From Hymenobacter canadensis (GTDB taxonomy: Bacteria; Bacteroidota; Bacteroidia; Cytophagales; Hymenobacteraceae): 64,000 nucleotides of DNA. Where the stretch lies: positions 2,914,001-2,978,000 of the forward strand of contig NZ_CP114767.1 of NCBI RefSeq assembly GCF_027359925.1, in the 5' to 3' direction. The position numbers were made by a program, and so were the translations under genes. Below, in pieces: positions 50,063 through 58,711 of the stretch. The notes below the pieces were generated by a model, which was not told the origin of the DNA, did not search any database, and saw nothing but the letters and a program-made list of their open reading frames with translations. Position 1 is the first letter of the stretch. The number at the start of each line of letters is the position of its first letter.

Positions 50063-51430
50063 TTAATTTATTTTTTTCGCTTTCTTTCTTTTTGACTCGG
50101 CTTGAACCATTGCTGTTGCATCACCCATTACATCACCAAAAAAACCTAAGGGCCAATTCTTTATATTTCCATATTCATCCAATTGCAATGCTGTTAAGCT
50201 CGAGCTAGACTCGGTGAACGAAGAAAAATTCAATTTAATTTTACTAGGATCTATTGCTTCTTCGGCAATTCTTCTTTGTAATCTTTGCAATAGATGCTCA
50301 CTATGACTTTCTAATATAATTTGCAAATTTCTATACTTAATTACATCTATAAATACATCGGCTAACCCAGCCTGTACAGCAGGATGCAAGTGAATTTCTG
50401 GCTGCTCTAATATGATTGTTGAGTTAATTGGAACATAGTAGCAAAGCACTAGAACAGGAAGTATCTGAGAAACCCCGAATCCTACATCAGTGATAAAAAC
50501 ATCATGTGCTTCTGGTGTTCTTTGTACTCTAACTTCGTATTCCTTTCGATTTGGAGCGATAGGTTGAACTTTAAAGCTGTGGATTAGCCCTAGTTCTTTC
50601 AACCAAAATGCAACACTTTGCTCTACTGTGTAAGTTATGTTTTCGCGTTTGATTTTAGTATCACTACCCCCTTGCCTAGAAGCCAGTAAAGCAGCTACGG
50701 CTTTTTCACCTCTTGTTCCAACGTCAGCTGGTTGCTCTCCGGCCCAAACATACAATCTGCTTGGATATTCACGCAATGGTCCTAAATAATAAATACTCTT
50801 AAACAACCTTTCAAAAGAGTATATAAGATCCATTGTTCTAAATCCACCAAATTTAGTTGCTTGTGAACTAGAAAAAGGGAAACCATAAAATTTTTCAGGT
50901 TCAATAGATTCGATTTTTGAAGATTTATTTTTTCCCTTCTCTAACTCCTTTGATTCAATATAATATTGCAATTTATTGCTTTTAGCTACTCTTGATTTTC
51001 TCTTCATTCCAACCTGCCATGATTCTCCCTTAAAAGAAAAGCAGTCGACAAATATCCTGTCTTTTTTTCTTTGTATAGTAGCACTAAAAGTAACATCCTC
51101 GAGAGTTACTTTAATATTTTTGCCGTCAAATCTTCCATAATCAACCCTTTGAAAGGGCCACTGCATACTAAACTCAATTATCCCTGGGTCAGCATGTGCA
51201 TGTATAACATCATATAGTGTTCCCAAGTCAATATAAGAATTGTCTCCTCCTAAATTAAGTATCCTAGAACGATCTGACGACTCTATAGTCTGTTTTAACA
51301 TTAGTATAAATTGCAATATACTGGTTTTGCCTGATGAATTTGTGCCAAAAAAGCCAGTTAGCGAACCTAACTCTATCGTGCCAGTGTCCTGCCAAGACTT
51401 GAAATGCTGGATTCTGATGTTATTGATCAT
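50063..51430 (-). CDS. AAA ATPase, DUF3696/OLD-like, low G+C
   Basis: A 455-residue ATPase. Walker A GTNSSGKTS at about 29-37, a VGFGVSQILPVLVL signature-like stretch, Walker B STIILEQPEIHLHP and the distal SHSEHLLQRL. This is the AAA_15/DUF3696 type, related to OLD and RecF-like ATPases. The insert between the Walker motifs contains a long Lys/Ser-rich variable region. I start at ATG 51430 (MINNIRIQHFKSWQDTG); the longer frame to 51484 overlaps the mfd stop. G+C is very low in places (15/60 at 50881-50940, hand count). It lies 28 bp after mfd, on the same strand, and 4 bp before the PIN gene. Confidence 0.85.
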   Translation of the reverse strand: MINNIRIQHFKSWQDTGTIELGSLTGFFGTNSSGKTSILQFILMLKQTIESSDRSRILNLGGDNSYIDLGTLYDVIHAHADPGIIEFSMQWPFQRVDYGRFDGKNIKVTLEDVTFSATIQRKKDRIFVDCFSFKGESWQVGMKRKSRVAKSNKLQYYIESKELEKGKNKSSKIESIEPEKFYGFPFSSSQATKFGGFRTMDLIYSFERLFKSIYYLGPLREYPSRLYVWAGEQPADVGTRGEKAVAALLASRQGGSDTKIKRENITYTVEQSVAFWLKELGLIHSFKVQPIAPNRKEYEVRVQRTPEAHDVFITDVGFGVSQILPVLVLCYYVPINSTIILEQPEIHLHPAVQAGLADVFIDVIKYRNLQIILESHSEHLLQRLQRRIAEEAIDPSKIKLNFSSFTESSSSLTALQLDEYGNIKNWPLGFFGDVMGDATAMVQAESKRKKAKKIN

Positions 51431-51458
51431 CAATTGAGTATTTGAAGTTTTGGTAAAA

Positions 51459-54400
51459 TTAGATAACTCCCACCGTTTCCTCACTCACCAGCTCGTTCAG
51501 GATGCGCTTGGCGGCCTGGACGCTTTTCACGTCCTCGAAGGAGATGATGAGCTGTTCTTTGCGCTCCTTCATGGAGGCGGAGCGCGGGTGGGTCTGCACG
51601 TAGCTGAGGATGTTGCCGAAGGTAGCGCCCTGGAAGTAGGGCTCGTTGTTGGTGGCCGGGATGAAGCCTTTGAGCAGGTTCTTCTTGAGCGTGAGCTTCT
51701 CGAACCCGGTCTGGCAGGCCAGCCAGCGCAGGCGCACGATGTCGGCGAGCTGCTCCACCTCCTCGGGCAGCGGCCCGAAACGGTCCACGATGCCGGTAAG
51801 CAGCTTGCGCAGCTCCTCGGCGTTTTTGGCCCGATCGAGCTTGCTGTAGAGCTGCAGGCGCTCCGAGACGCTGCTCACGTAGCGGTCCGGAATGAGCACC
51901 TGCAGGTCGGTTTCGATGTTGCACTCCTTGGGGCCGCTGGTGCCGGCGGCCTGCTGGAGGCGCTGGGTGGGGTCGCCGAGGAACAGGTCGCGGAACTCGG
52001 TTTCCTTGAGCTCCTGCACGGCCTCGTCGAGAATCTGGTGGTAGGTTTCAAAGCCCAGGTCGTTGATGAAGCCCGACTGCTCGCCGCCCAGCAGGTTGCC
52101 CGCGCCCCGGATGTCCAGGTCGCGCATGGCCACGTTGAAGCCCGCGCCCAGGTCCGAGAATTCTTCGAGGGTACTCAGGCGCTTGCGGGCATCGGAGGGC
52201 AGGCCGGCCACTGGGGGCGTGAGCAGGTAGCAGTAGGCCTTTTTGTTGGAGCGGCCCACGCGGCCCCGCATCTGGTGCAGGTCGGAGAGGCCGTGCATGT
52301 GGGCCCGGTTGATGAGGATGGTGTTGGCGTTGGCAATGTCGAGGCCCGACTCGATGAGGGTGGTGGCCACCAGCACGTCGTAGTCGCCGTCCACGAACTT
52401 CATCATGCGCTTTTCCAGCAGGTCGCCGTCCATCTGGCCGTGCACGTAGGTCACGCGGGCATCGGGCACGAGGCGCAGAATCATGCTGGCCTGCTCCTCA
52501 ATGTCCTTCACGCGGTTGTGCACGAAAAACACCTGCCCGCCCCGCTTCAGCTCCCGCGAAATGGTGTCGCGAATCAGCAGCTCATCGAATACGTGTAACT
52601 CGGTCTGCACCGGCTGGCGGTTGGGCGGGGGCGTAGCAATCACGCTCAGGTCGCGGGCCCCCATCAGCGAGAAGTGCAGGGTACGCGGAATGGGCGTGGC
52701 CGACAGCGTGAGCGTGTCCACGTTCACCTTGATTTCCTTGAGCTTGTCCTTGGTTTTCACCCCGAACTTCTGCTCCTCGTCAATCACCAGCAAACCCAGG
52801 TCCTTGAACTGCACGTCCTTGTTGGTGAGGCGGTGGGTGCCGATGAGGATGTCGGTTTTGCCCTCTGCCACGCGGCCCAGGGTTTCCTTGATTTGCTTGG
52901 TGCTCTTGAAGCGGTTGACGTACTCCACCGTCACGGGCAGGTTGCCGAGCCGCTCGCGGAACGTTTTGTAGTGCTGCATGGCCAGAATGGTGGTGGGCAC
53001 CAGAATGGCCACCTGCTTGCCATCGGCCACCGACTTGAAGGCGGCCCGGATGGCAATTTCCGTCTTGCCGAAGCCCACGTCGCCGCAGATCAGGCGGTCC
53101 ATGGGGTGGGGCAGCTCCATGTCGCGCTTCACGTCCTCGGTGGCCTTGGCCTGGTCGGGCGTGTCCTCGTAGAGGAAGCTCGATTCCAGCTCGGCCTGCA
53201 TGAAGGAGTCGTGGGCAAAGGCGTGGCCGGGCGCGGTTTTGCGCTTGGCGTACAGCCGGATCAGCTCGGCCGCAATGTCCTTCACTTTCTTCTTAACCGA
53301 CTTTTTCTTGTTTTCCCACTCCGGCGAGCCCAGCTTGCTCATGGTGGGCGGCGTGCCCTCGGCCCCGCTGTACTTGGCAATCTTGTGCAGGGCGTGGATG
53401 CTGACGGTCAGCACGTCGTCGTCGCGGTACACCAGCCGGATGGCTTCCTGCAGCCGGTCGTTGATTTCCACCTGGGTGAGGCCGGCAAAGCGGGCAATGC
53501 CGTAGTCCTGGTGCACCACGTAGTCGCCGGGCACGAGGGTGCGCAGCTCTTTCAGCGTGAGGGCCTTTTTCTTGCTGAACTTCCGCGCCTCCTGGGCCCG
53601 GTAGAACCGCTCGAACAGCTGGTGGTCGGTGTAGACGATGAGCCGCAGCGTCTCGTCGATGAAGCCTTCGCGCAAACCCAGCAGCAGGTGCTGAAACTGC
53701 ACGTTGTTGTCCAGCTCGTCGAAGATGGTGCGCAGACGGTCGGCCTGGCGCACCTGCTCGGCGGCAATGATGTTGGTGTAGCCCTTGGCCTGGTTGTCGT
53801 GCAGATTCTTCACGATGCGGTTGAAGTCCTTGCCGAAGCTGGGCTGGGGCTTGGCGCTGAACTGGAACTCCTCGGCGCCGGTCTTGAAGTGAAACCGTTT
53901 GCCGAACTCCACCACCGCAAACCCTTCCAGCAGCTTGCGCAGCGTCTTGGCCGACTCAAACAAATCGGCCGGCTTGCTCACTACCTGGGTACCGCCCGCC
54001 ACCGCCAGCAGCTCCTGGAAGCCCGCCTCGGCCTTGTCGAAATACTCGTCCACCACGTCGAGGGTCTGGCGCACGTCCTTGGCCCACACGGCGGTGTTCT
54101 TCGGAATGAACTCCAGAAACGCCTCCCGCGTCTCCTGCAGTAGCTTGGTCTGCACGTTCGGGATGATGCTCACCTGCTGCCGCTTCTCCACCGACAGCTG
54201 CGTCTCAGGGTCAAACGTCCGAATCGTCTCCACCTCATCCCCGAACAGCTCGATGCGGTACGGCAGCTCGTTGGCGTACGAGAAAATATCCACGATGCCG
54301 CCGCGCACGGCAAACTGGCCGGCCTCGTACACAAAGTCGCTCCGCTCGAAGTCGTACTCCGCCAGCATCTCACTCACGAAGTTCACGTCCAGCTTGTCGC

Positions 54401-54992
54401 CCACCTTGATGACGAAGGTATTGGCGACCAGGCTTTTCTTGTTGATAACCTTTTCGAACAGGGCTTCGGGATAGGTGACGATGAGCACGCCAGCCGTTTC
54501 CTTGGCGCTGGCCTTGCCGCGCTTCTTGCCTTTGGGCTGGCCGTCGGTTTCCACTGCGTCGGCTGCGTCGTCGGCTTCCTGCTCGGCAGTAGTTTTCGGC
54601 CCGCGGTGGCTATTGAGCTTGTTCAGCACCTCGGCCCGCATCAGCACGTTAGCATTTTCCGTCTCGTCGAAGCTGTAGGGGCGCTTGTAGGAGGTCGGAA
54701 ACAGCAAAGGCTCTTCCTCGGGGACTAGGTGCTGGAGGTCGGCCAGGAAGTAGGCGGCCTCGTCCCGGTCGTGCAGAATGAACAGGTGGTGCTGGTCGGG
54801 ATACTCCTGGTGCACGGCGGCGGCCAGCACGGCATCCTGGGAGCCCACCAGCCCGCGCAGATGCAGGCGCACGGGCGCTTCAGCCTTGTCGGCGGGCCGC
54901 AGCGAGTGGCGGGTGGCCGGATTCAGGCGCGCGCCCAGCGTCATGCCGGTGGGGTCGAGGGCGTAGAGCTTCAGTAAATCGGTAACCTTCAA
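51459..54992 (-). CDS. mfd: Transcription-repair coupling factor
   Basis: A 1177-residue DNA translocase that removes stalled RNA polymerase at lesions and recruits UvrA. The UvrB-homology region is N-terminal, followed by the RNA polymerase-binding domain (around KALTLKELRTLVPGDYVVHQDYGIARFAGL), then the RecG-like helicase domain: Walker A GDVGFGKTE, DEEQ box (VIDEEQKFGV), SATPIPRTL, and MRGRVGRSNKKAYCYLL, and a C-terminal TRCF domain (LLKGFIPATNNEPYFQ). A TAccTTTG promoter element is at 55024-55017 (minus). An insert with a low-complexity stretch (QEADDAADAVETDGQPKGKKR) occurs near residue 140. Confidence 0.96.
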   Translation of the reverse strand: MKVTDLLKLYALDPTGMTLGARLNPATRHSLRPADKAEAPVRLHLRGLVGSQDAVLAAAVHQEYPDQHHLFILHDRDEAAYFLADLQHLVPEEEPLLFPTSYKRPYSFDETENANVLMRAEVLNKLNSHRGPKTTAEQEADDAADAVETDGQPKGKKRGKASAKETAGVLIVTYPEALFEKVINKKSLVANTFVIKVGDKLDVNFVSEMLAEYDFERSDFVYEAGQFAVRGGIVDIFSYANELPYRIELFGDEVETIRTFDPETQLSVEKRQQVSIIPNVQTKLLQETREAFLEFIPKNTAVWAKDVRQTLDVVDEYFDKAEAGFQELLAVAGGTQVVSKPADLFESAKTLRKLLEGFAVVEFGKRFHFKTGAEEFQFSAKPQPSFGKDFNRIVKNLHDNQAKGYTNIIAAEQVRQADRLRTIFDELDNNVQFQHLLLGLREGFIDETLRLIVYTDHQLFERFYRAQEARKFSKKKALTLKELRTLVPGDYVVHQDYGIARFAGLTQVEINDRLQEAIRLVYRDDDVLTVSIHALHKIAKYSGAEGTPPTMSKLGSPEWENKKKSVKKKVKDIAAELIRLYAKRKTAPGHAFAHDSFMQAELESSFLYEDTPDQAKATEDVKRDMELPHPMDRLICGDVGFGKTEIAIRAAFKSVADGKQVAILVPTTILAMQHYKTFRERLGNLPVTVEYVNRFKSTKQIKETLGRVAEGKTDILIGTHRLTNKDVQFKDLGLLVIDEEQKFGVKTKDKLKEIKVNVDTLTLSATPIPRTLHFSLMGARDLSVIATPPPNRQPVQTELHVFDELLIRDTISRELKRGGQVFFVHNRVKDIEEQASMILRLVPDARVTYVHGQMDGDLLEKRMMKFVDGDYDVLVATTLIESGLDIANANTILINRAHMHGLSDLHQMRGRVGRSNKKAYCYLLTPPVAGLPSDARKRLSTLEEFSDLGAGFNVAMRDLDIRGAGNLLGGEQSGFINDLGFETYHQILDEAVQELKETEFRDLFLGDPTQRLQQAAGTSGPKECNIETDLQVLIPDRYVSSVSERLQLYSKLDRAKNAEELRKLLTGIVDRFGPLPEEVEQLADIVRLRWLACQTGFEKLTLKKNLLKGFIPATNNEPYFQGATFGNILSYVQTHPRSASMKERKEQLIISFEDVKSVQAAKRILNELVSEETVGVI

Positions 54993-55016
54993 AACGGAGT
55001 TCGGCTAGGGAGGAGG

Positions 55017-55024
55017 CAAAGGTA
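55017..55024 (-). promoter_or_regulatory. -7 promoter element of mfd
   Basis: Minus-strand TACCTTTG, 24 bases upstream of the mfd ATG at 54992. No clear -33 element. Confidence 0.6.
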
Positions 55025-55191
55025 GAAGCCCGGCCGAATGAGAATCCGGTCGGGCGAAGCAGGCTGACAGGCGCCCGCGGGGCGCGCTATCCAATACCGC
55101 CGCGCGGCCCCGAAAGTTTCCGCCGGACTTGCTCCCCGGTGCCGTATCTTCCGGGTTCATGCAGTTAAGCAGCCCGGGGGGGCAGAGGGCA

Positions 55192-55404
55192 ATGGCAGAT
55201 ACGCATAACCAACCAGGCAGCGACGAGTGGGACAACCTGCTGCACCACCTTCGTCAGGTGCGCCAGCAGGTGCAGGAGCAGGGCCCTTTGCCCGAGCAGG
55301 CCAAGGCCGAAGTCACCGATGCCTTCCGGCGCGGCCTGGCCCTGCTGGAAACGCAGGTGCAGGATATCCGCGGCAACTTGAAGGGCAGTGCCGGCAAGTG
55401 GTAA
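55192..55404 (+). CDS. Small helical protein of unknown function
   Basis: A 70-residue protein (MADTHNQPGSDEWDNLLHHLRQVRQQVQEQGPLP... then an Ala/Leu-rich helix), probably a helical coiled-coil protein. A TATCTTCC element near 55145 is one or two mismatches from a -7 box. An alternative start is ATG 55159 (MQLSSPGG). The start is therefore uncertain. No family was recognised. It is divergent from mfd and 117 bp before the YdjM-like gene. Confidence 0.5.
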   Translation: MADTHNQPGSDEWDNLLHHLRQVRQQVQEQGPLPEQAKAEVTDAFRRGLALLETQVQDIRGNLKGSAGKW

Positions 55405-55480
55405 GCTGAAAGTATATAGCCTACCCTGCTTGCAGCCGCTTTCCTGGCACACTGGCGGTGAGCAGCCGCGGCTATTGTTG

Positions 55481-55488
55481 CACCTTTG
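55481..55488 (+). promoter_or_regulatory. Possible -7 element of the YdjM-like gene
   Basis: CACCTTTG followed by CGGG; one mismatch (C for T) from TAnnTTTG but the same local context as at 4277 and 10843. It would put the transcription start near 55493. Confidence 0.45.
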
Positions 55489-55521
55489 CGGGCAGTTTTC
55501 GCCCTTTATAGTTTATTTTCT

Positions 55522-56262
55522 TTGCGCGGTTCTTCTCACCTGGCTATTGGCCTCATCACCGGCGTTGCCGTTGCGGGGCTGGTGCCCGGCATCCCCTTCT
55601 CCCCTGCCGGTATTGCGCTGGCGGGCTTCTCGGCCCTCGCCCCCGACCTCGACCATCCCAGCTCCCGCCTGAGCAAGCGGCTGGGCTTCGCGCAGGCCTA
55701 TGTGCGCTGGGCCTTTGTGGCGGTGGCGCTGCTACTGGCCGCCTACACCCACTTCCAGCTCCCCATCGGCCCCGACCGGCGCATGGGCTTCACGGCGGCG
55801 CTGGCCTTCGGCCTTATCGGGGCGGCCATGCAGGGCGACTCCACCCGACGGCTGGCGCTGCTGTTCACGGGCCTGTGCACGGTGGTGGCGGGCCTGTATA
55901 CCGAATTTCTGTGGCTGAGTATGCTGGGCTGCTTCGTAGCCATTGCGCCGTTCACCAGCCACCGGTCTTGGACGCATACGCTCTGGGCCGCCGGCCTCTG
56001 GACCTACATCGGGCACTTGGCCAACCAGAGCCTGGGCTGGCACGGCGTGGCGCTGTTTGCCGGCGGCGGCTACGTGTCGCACCTGCTGGCCGACAGCCTC
56101 ACCAAGGCCGGCGTAAAGTGGCTGATGCCGCTGCTGGACGTGTCGTTTAAAATTCCCCTGATCCGCACCGGCTCCCCCAGCGGCAATATGCTGGAAGTAG
56201 CAATCTGCGTGGGGTATGCCATGCTGATTCTGGGTCTGGTAGCGGGCCGAATTGAATTTTAA
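55522..56262 (+). CDS. YdjM-like membrane-bound metal-dependent hydrolase
   Basis: A 246-residue polytopic membrane protein of the YdjM (DUF457/LexA-regulated, membrane-bound metal hydrolase) type. Family features: SSHLAIGLITG at the start, DLDHPSSRLSKR, and SHRSWTHTLW with conserved His residues and SHLLADSLTKAGVKWLMP. I choose TTG 55522 so that the family-typical RGSSHLAIG follows; the longer TTG frame at 55486 lies inside the promoter-like element. The start codon is uncertain. Function of the family is not known in detail. Confidence 0.75.
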   Translation: MRGSSHLAIGLITGVAVAGLVPGIPFSPAGIALAGFSALAPDLDHPSSRLSKRLGFAQAYVRWAFVAVALLLAAYTHFQLPIGPDRRMGFTAALAFGLIGAAMQGDSTRRLALLFTGLCTVVAGLYTEFLWLSMLGCFVAIAPFTSHRSWTHTLWAAGLWTYIGHLANQSLGWHGVALFAGGGYVSHLLADSLTKAGVKWLMPLLDVSFKIPLIRTGSPSGNMLEVAICVGYAMLILGLVAGRIEF

Positions 56263-56311
56263 GCATAAAACTCTGCCCTTACCCGCATCCCCATAGTTTC
56301 ACTGCCTGCTA

Positions 56312-56340
56312 CAGGCTGCCTGATGGGTATGGGCAGCCTG
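56312..56340. terminator. Hairpin after the YdjM-like gene
   Basis: CAGGCTGCC (56312-56320) pairs with GGCAGCCTG (56332-56340), 50 bases after the stop. It lacks a strong T run. The rest of 56341-56868 shows no gene or clear element. Confidence 0.4.
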
Positions 56341-56868
56341 CGTGCAATCAGGGCCTTTGAGCCCACCGATTTTTGGCTTGCGCAACTCGCTTGTAAGCAC
56401 AACAGTAGCCGCGGCGGCGGCACACCCCGCGCTGCCTGGTTCATGCAAACTTCACTTAAAAGTCAATAATCTGCAGCCTATTGGCGCAGTAAGCGTACTT
56501 AGCAATGAGCGTGCAGGCGGATTGTTCGATTACGTAATATAATTCCGACGGGTAATATTCGCTTTTACTAGATTAGCGCTGAAATGCACTTTGCACATAT
56601 GATCATTTGTTCAGAAACAGACTTATGTAAAATATATTTTATTTAATATTACAGTCGCTTTTCTTGTAGGCATCGACGGTAGCCAGCACCTGCTGCTACC
56701 CGACATATATGGCACGGAGTAGCGGGGAGTTGCGGAGCGGGACAGTAAATCGGTGTCAGAAAAAAAGATTCGCTTTGGTTGAACTGGCATTTCCTCCTGT
56801 TTGGCTTGTAATCCTGAGCAGGCACCGAATATAGTCTATCACGCAGGCAGCTAAAACGATGGGTGTTG

Positions 56869-56876
56869 TATATTTG
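56869..56876 (+). promoter_or_regulatory. -7 promoter element of the NYN-CSD gene
   Basis: TATATTTG matches TAnnTTTG, 99 bases upstream of ATG 56976. It lies in a 713-base gap with A+T-rich sequence. Confidence 0.45.
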
Positions 56877-56975
56877 GCATCAGACTATACCAGCAATGGT
56901 CATGGCTGAAACAGAATAACCGCCCCCATACCCCCTACACACACCTTTTTAACTTACCCTTCAACACTTTTTTGT

Positions 56976-57986
56976 ATGAACCAGATTAATAGCCCTCTGA
57001 TTAGGGTCGGCGTCTTTTATGACGGCAATTATTTCCTGAAGATTAGCGACTACTACTACTTCCAGCATGAGCGCAAGGCCCGGATTAGCCTGGAAGGCTT
57101 GCATGAGTTTATCCGCCATCAAGTAGCAGAAGAGGAAGATGTAGACGTGCGCCTGAGCCGCATCATTGACGCTCACTTCTTCCGCGGCCGGCTATCGGCG
57201 ACGGAAGCACGCGACAAGGACCGCCTGTTCCATGACCGGCTGCTCGACGATATCCTGATGAACATGAGCATCGCCACCCACTACATGCCCCTGAAAACGC
57301 GCGACGGCCGTCTGCAGGAAAAAGGCATTGATGTGTGGCTGAGCCTGGAAGCGCTGGAGCTGGCGCTGCACAAGAGCTACGACGTAGTGGTGCTGATTGC
57401 CGGCGACTCGGACTACGTGCCGCTCATCAAGAAGCTCAACACTATTGGCACGCGGGTGATGCTGCTCAACTGGGACTTCAAGTACGTGGATTTCAAGGGT
57501 GAAGCCCGCGTTACGCGCGCATCGCAGCACTTGCTGGAGCAGGCCACCTACCCGGTACAGATGCACGAAATCATCGACCAGGGCCTGGTAGATGCCGACG
57601 AGCTGATTGAAACCATGTTTGTGAACACCCCGGAGCCTACGCCATATCCGGCCACCGCCAAGCCAGTGCGTCCCACAGGCCCCACGGCTGCTGGTCCGGT
57701 AGGCACCATTGGCATCAGCACCATCAAGAACCTGAAAAACGGATTCGGTTTCGTGGTGATGCCGCCGAACAACCTGTTCTTCAGCTACGCCGATATGGCC
57801 GAAGGCGACTTCAACGAGCTGCGCGAAGGCGACTGGGTGGAGTTCACGGTGGGCCGCAACCACCGCGACGAGGACTGCGCCCGCAACGTGCGTAAAGTAG
57901 CCGCTCCGGCCATGGAGGAAGGCGACGAGTACGACGACGAGGAGCAGCCCGAGCACGAGTCGGCCGATTCGTCGGAGCACCTGTAA
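56976..57986 (+). CDS. NYN-domain RNase fused to a cold-shock-like domain
   Basis: A 336-residue protein with two domains. Residues 1-200 are a NYN (LabA/DUF88) PIN-like nuclease domain: VFYDGNYF with Asp 16, KGIDVWLSLEALELAL, and VVLIAGDSDYVPLIKKLNTIG with the conserved acidic residues. A Thr/Pro linker follows. Residues 240-310 look like a cold-shock-type OB domain (GTISTIKNLKNGFGFVVMPPNNLFFSYADMAEGDF... GDWVEFTVGRNHRDEDCARNVRK). The last 25 residues are Asp/Glu-rich. NYN domains are RNases or RNA-binding; the fused domain may supply RNA affinity. Confidence 0.85.
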   Translation: MNQINSPLIRVGVFYDGNYFLKISDYYYFQHERKARISLEGLHEFIRHQVAEEEDVDVRLSRIIDAHFFRGRLSATEARDKDRLFHDRLLDDILMNMSIATHYMPLKTRDGRLQEKGIDVWLSLEALELALHKSYDVVVLIAGDSDYVPLIKKLNTIGTRVMLLNWDFKYVDFKGEARVTRASQHLLEQATYPVQMHEIIDQGLVDADELIETMFVNTPEPTPYPATAKPVRPTGPTAAGPVGTIGISTIKNLKNGFGFVVMPPNNLFFSYADMAEGDFNELREGDWVEFTVGRNHRDEDCARNVRKVAAPAMEEGDEYDDEEQPEHESADSSEHL

Positions 57987-58021
57987 GCCCTCCGACAGTC
58001 TTTAGTATCTGTCAGCTACTT

Positions 58022-58066
58022 AAAAGCCGCCAGCCGCTCCATCGAGCAGCTGGCGGCTTTTTTTTC
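58022..58066. terminator. Rho-independent terminator
   Basis: AAAAGCCGCCAGC (58022-58034) pairs with GCTGGCGGCTTTT (58049-58061), followed by TTTT, between the NYN-CSD and the convergent thioesterase genes. Confidence 0.9.
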
Positions 58067-58126
58067 GGTATTAAGCACTGAGTATTGAGTGCCGGATAGC
58101 TGGTACTCAATACTCCCGTGGCTCAT

Positions 58127-58609
58127 CTATTCCTGCGGTTCAGCATCGGGGAAGAGCAGGCGGTGGAAGTCGCGCTTGTCGGCGGGGTAGCGGTTGAAGG
58201 TGCCCATGCCGCGCGCTACCACCAGGCCGCCGTCGCGGCCGGGGCACTCGATGGTGGCACTACTGACGAGCAGGGTTTTGCCGGCGTGCTCCACCCGGGC
58301 CCGGGCTACCAGCGCATCGTGCAGGCGCACCGGGTGCAGGTAGTTGATCTTGAACTCCACCGTCGACACCAGCTCGCCGGCCGTGAAAGCCAGCGACAGG
58401 GCTGCGGCGCCCAAGGCCGCATCCATCAGCCCGGCCAGCACGCCCCCGTGGCAGGTGCCCGGCGACGACAGATGCTCCTCGCGGATGGTCATGCGGTACT
58501 CCGCGTCGCCGGGGCTGTGCACGGTCAGGGTCATGCCGTTTGTAAGGCCGTAGGTGTTTATCTGGTTGTAGATGGCCACGAGCGTGGCCACATTGGGGAG
58601 CTGTTCCAT
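58127..58609 (-). CDS. PaaI-like hotdog thioesterase
   Basis: A 160-residue acyl-CoA thioesterase-type protein with the hotdog motif CHGGVLAGLMDAALGAAALS, followed by STVEFKINYLHPVRLHDALVARARVEHAGKTLLV. Members hydrolyse acyl-CoA thioesters, such as phenylacetyl-CoA or aromatic derivatives; the substrate here is unknown. ATG 58609 is chosen (MEQLPNVATLVAIYNQIN); the frame runs another 18 codons upstream in Pro/Leu-rich sequence. It is downstream of and on the same strand as the GNAT gene. Confidence 0.85.
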   Translation of the reverse strand: MEQLPNVATLVAIYNQINTYGLTNGMTLTVHSPGDAEYRMTIREEHLSSPGTCHGGVLAGLMDAALGAAALSLAFTAGELVSTVEFKINYLHPVRLHDALVARARVEHAGKTLLVSSATIECPGRDGGLVVARGMGTFNRYPADKRDFHRLLFPDAEPQE

Positions 58610-58711
58610 GGAGAGAAGCGGGGCGGGTAGAAGGGCGGGCAGTACAGGCAGCCTGCCGGGCAATATACGCCGCTGCCCTTTTCTGCCCGCCCGCCGCGCT
58701 GCGCTGCTTGC

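Noticed and set aside
52674..54143. A 489-codon frame antisense to mfd
   Set aside because: mfd motifs are unambiguous on the minus strand; the opposite frame is a composition artefact.
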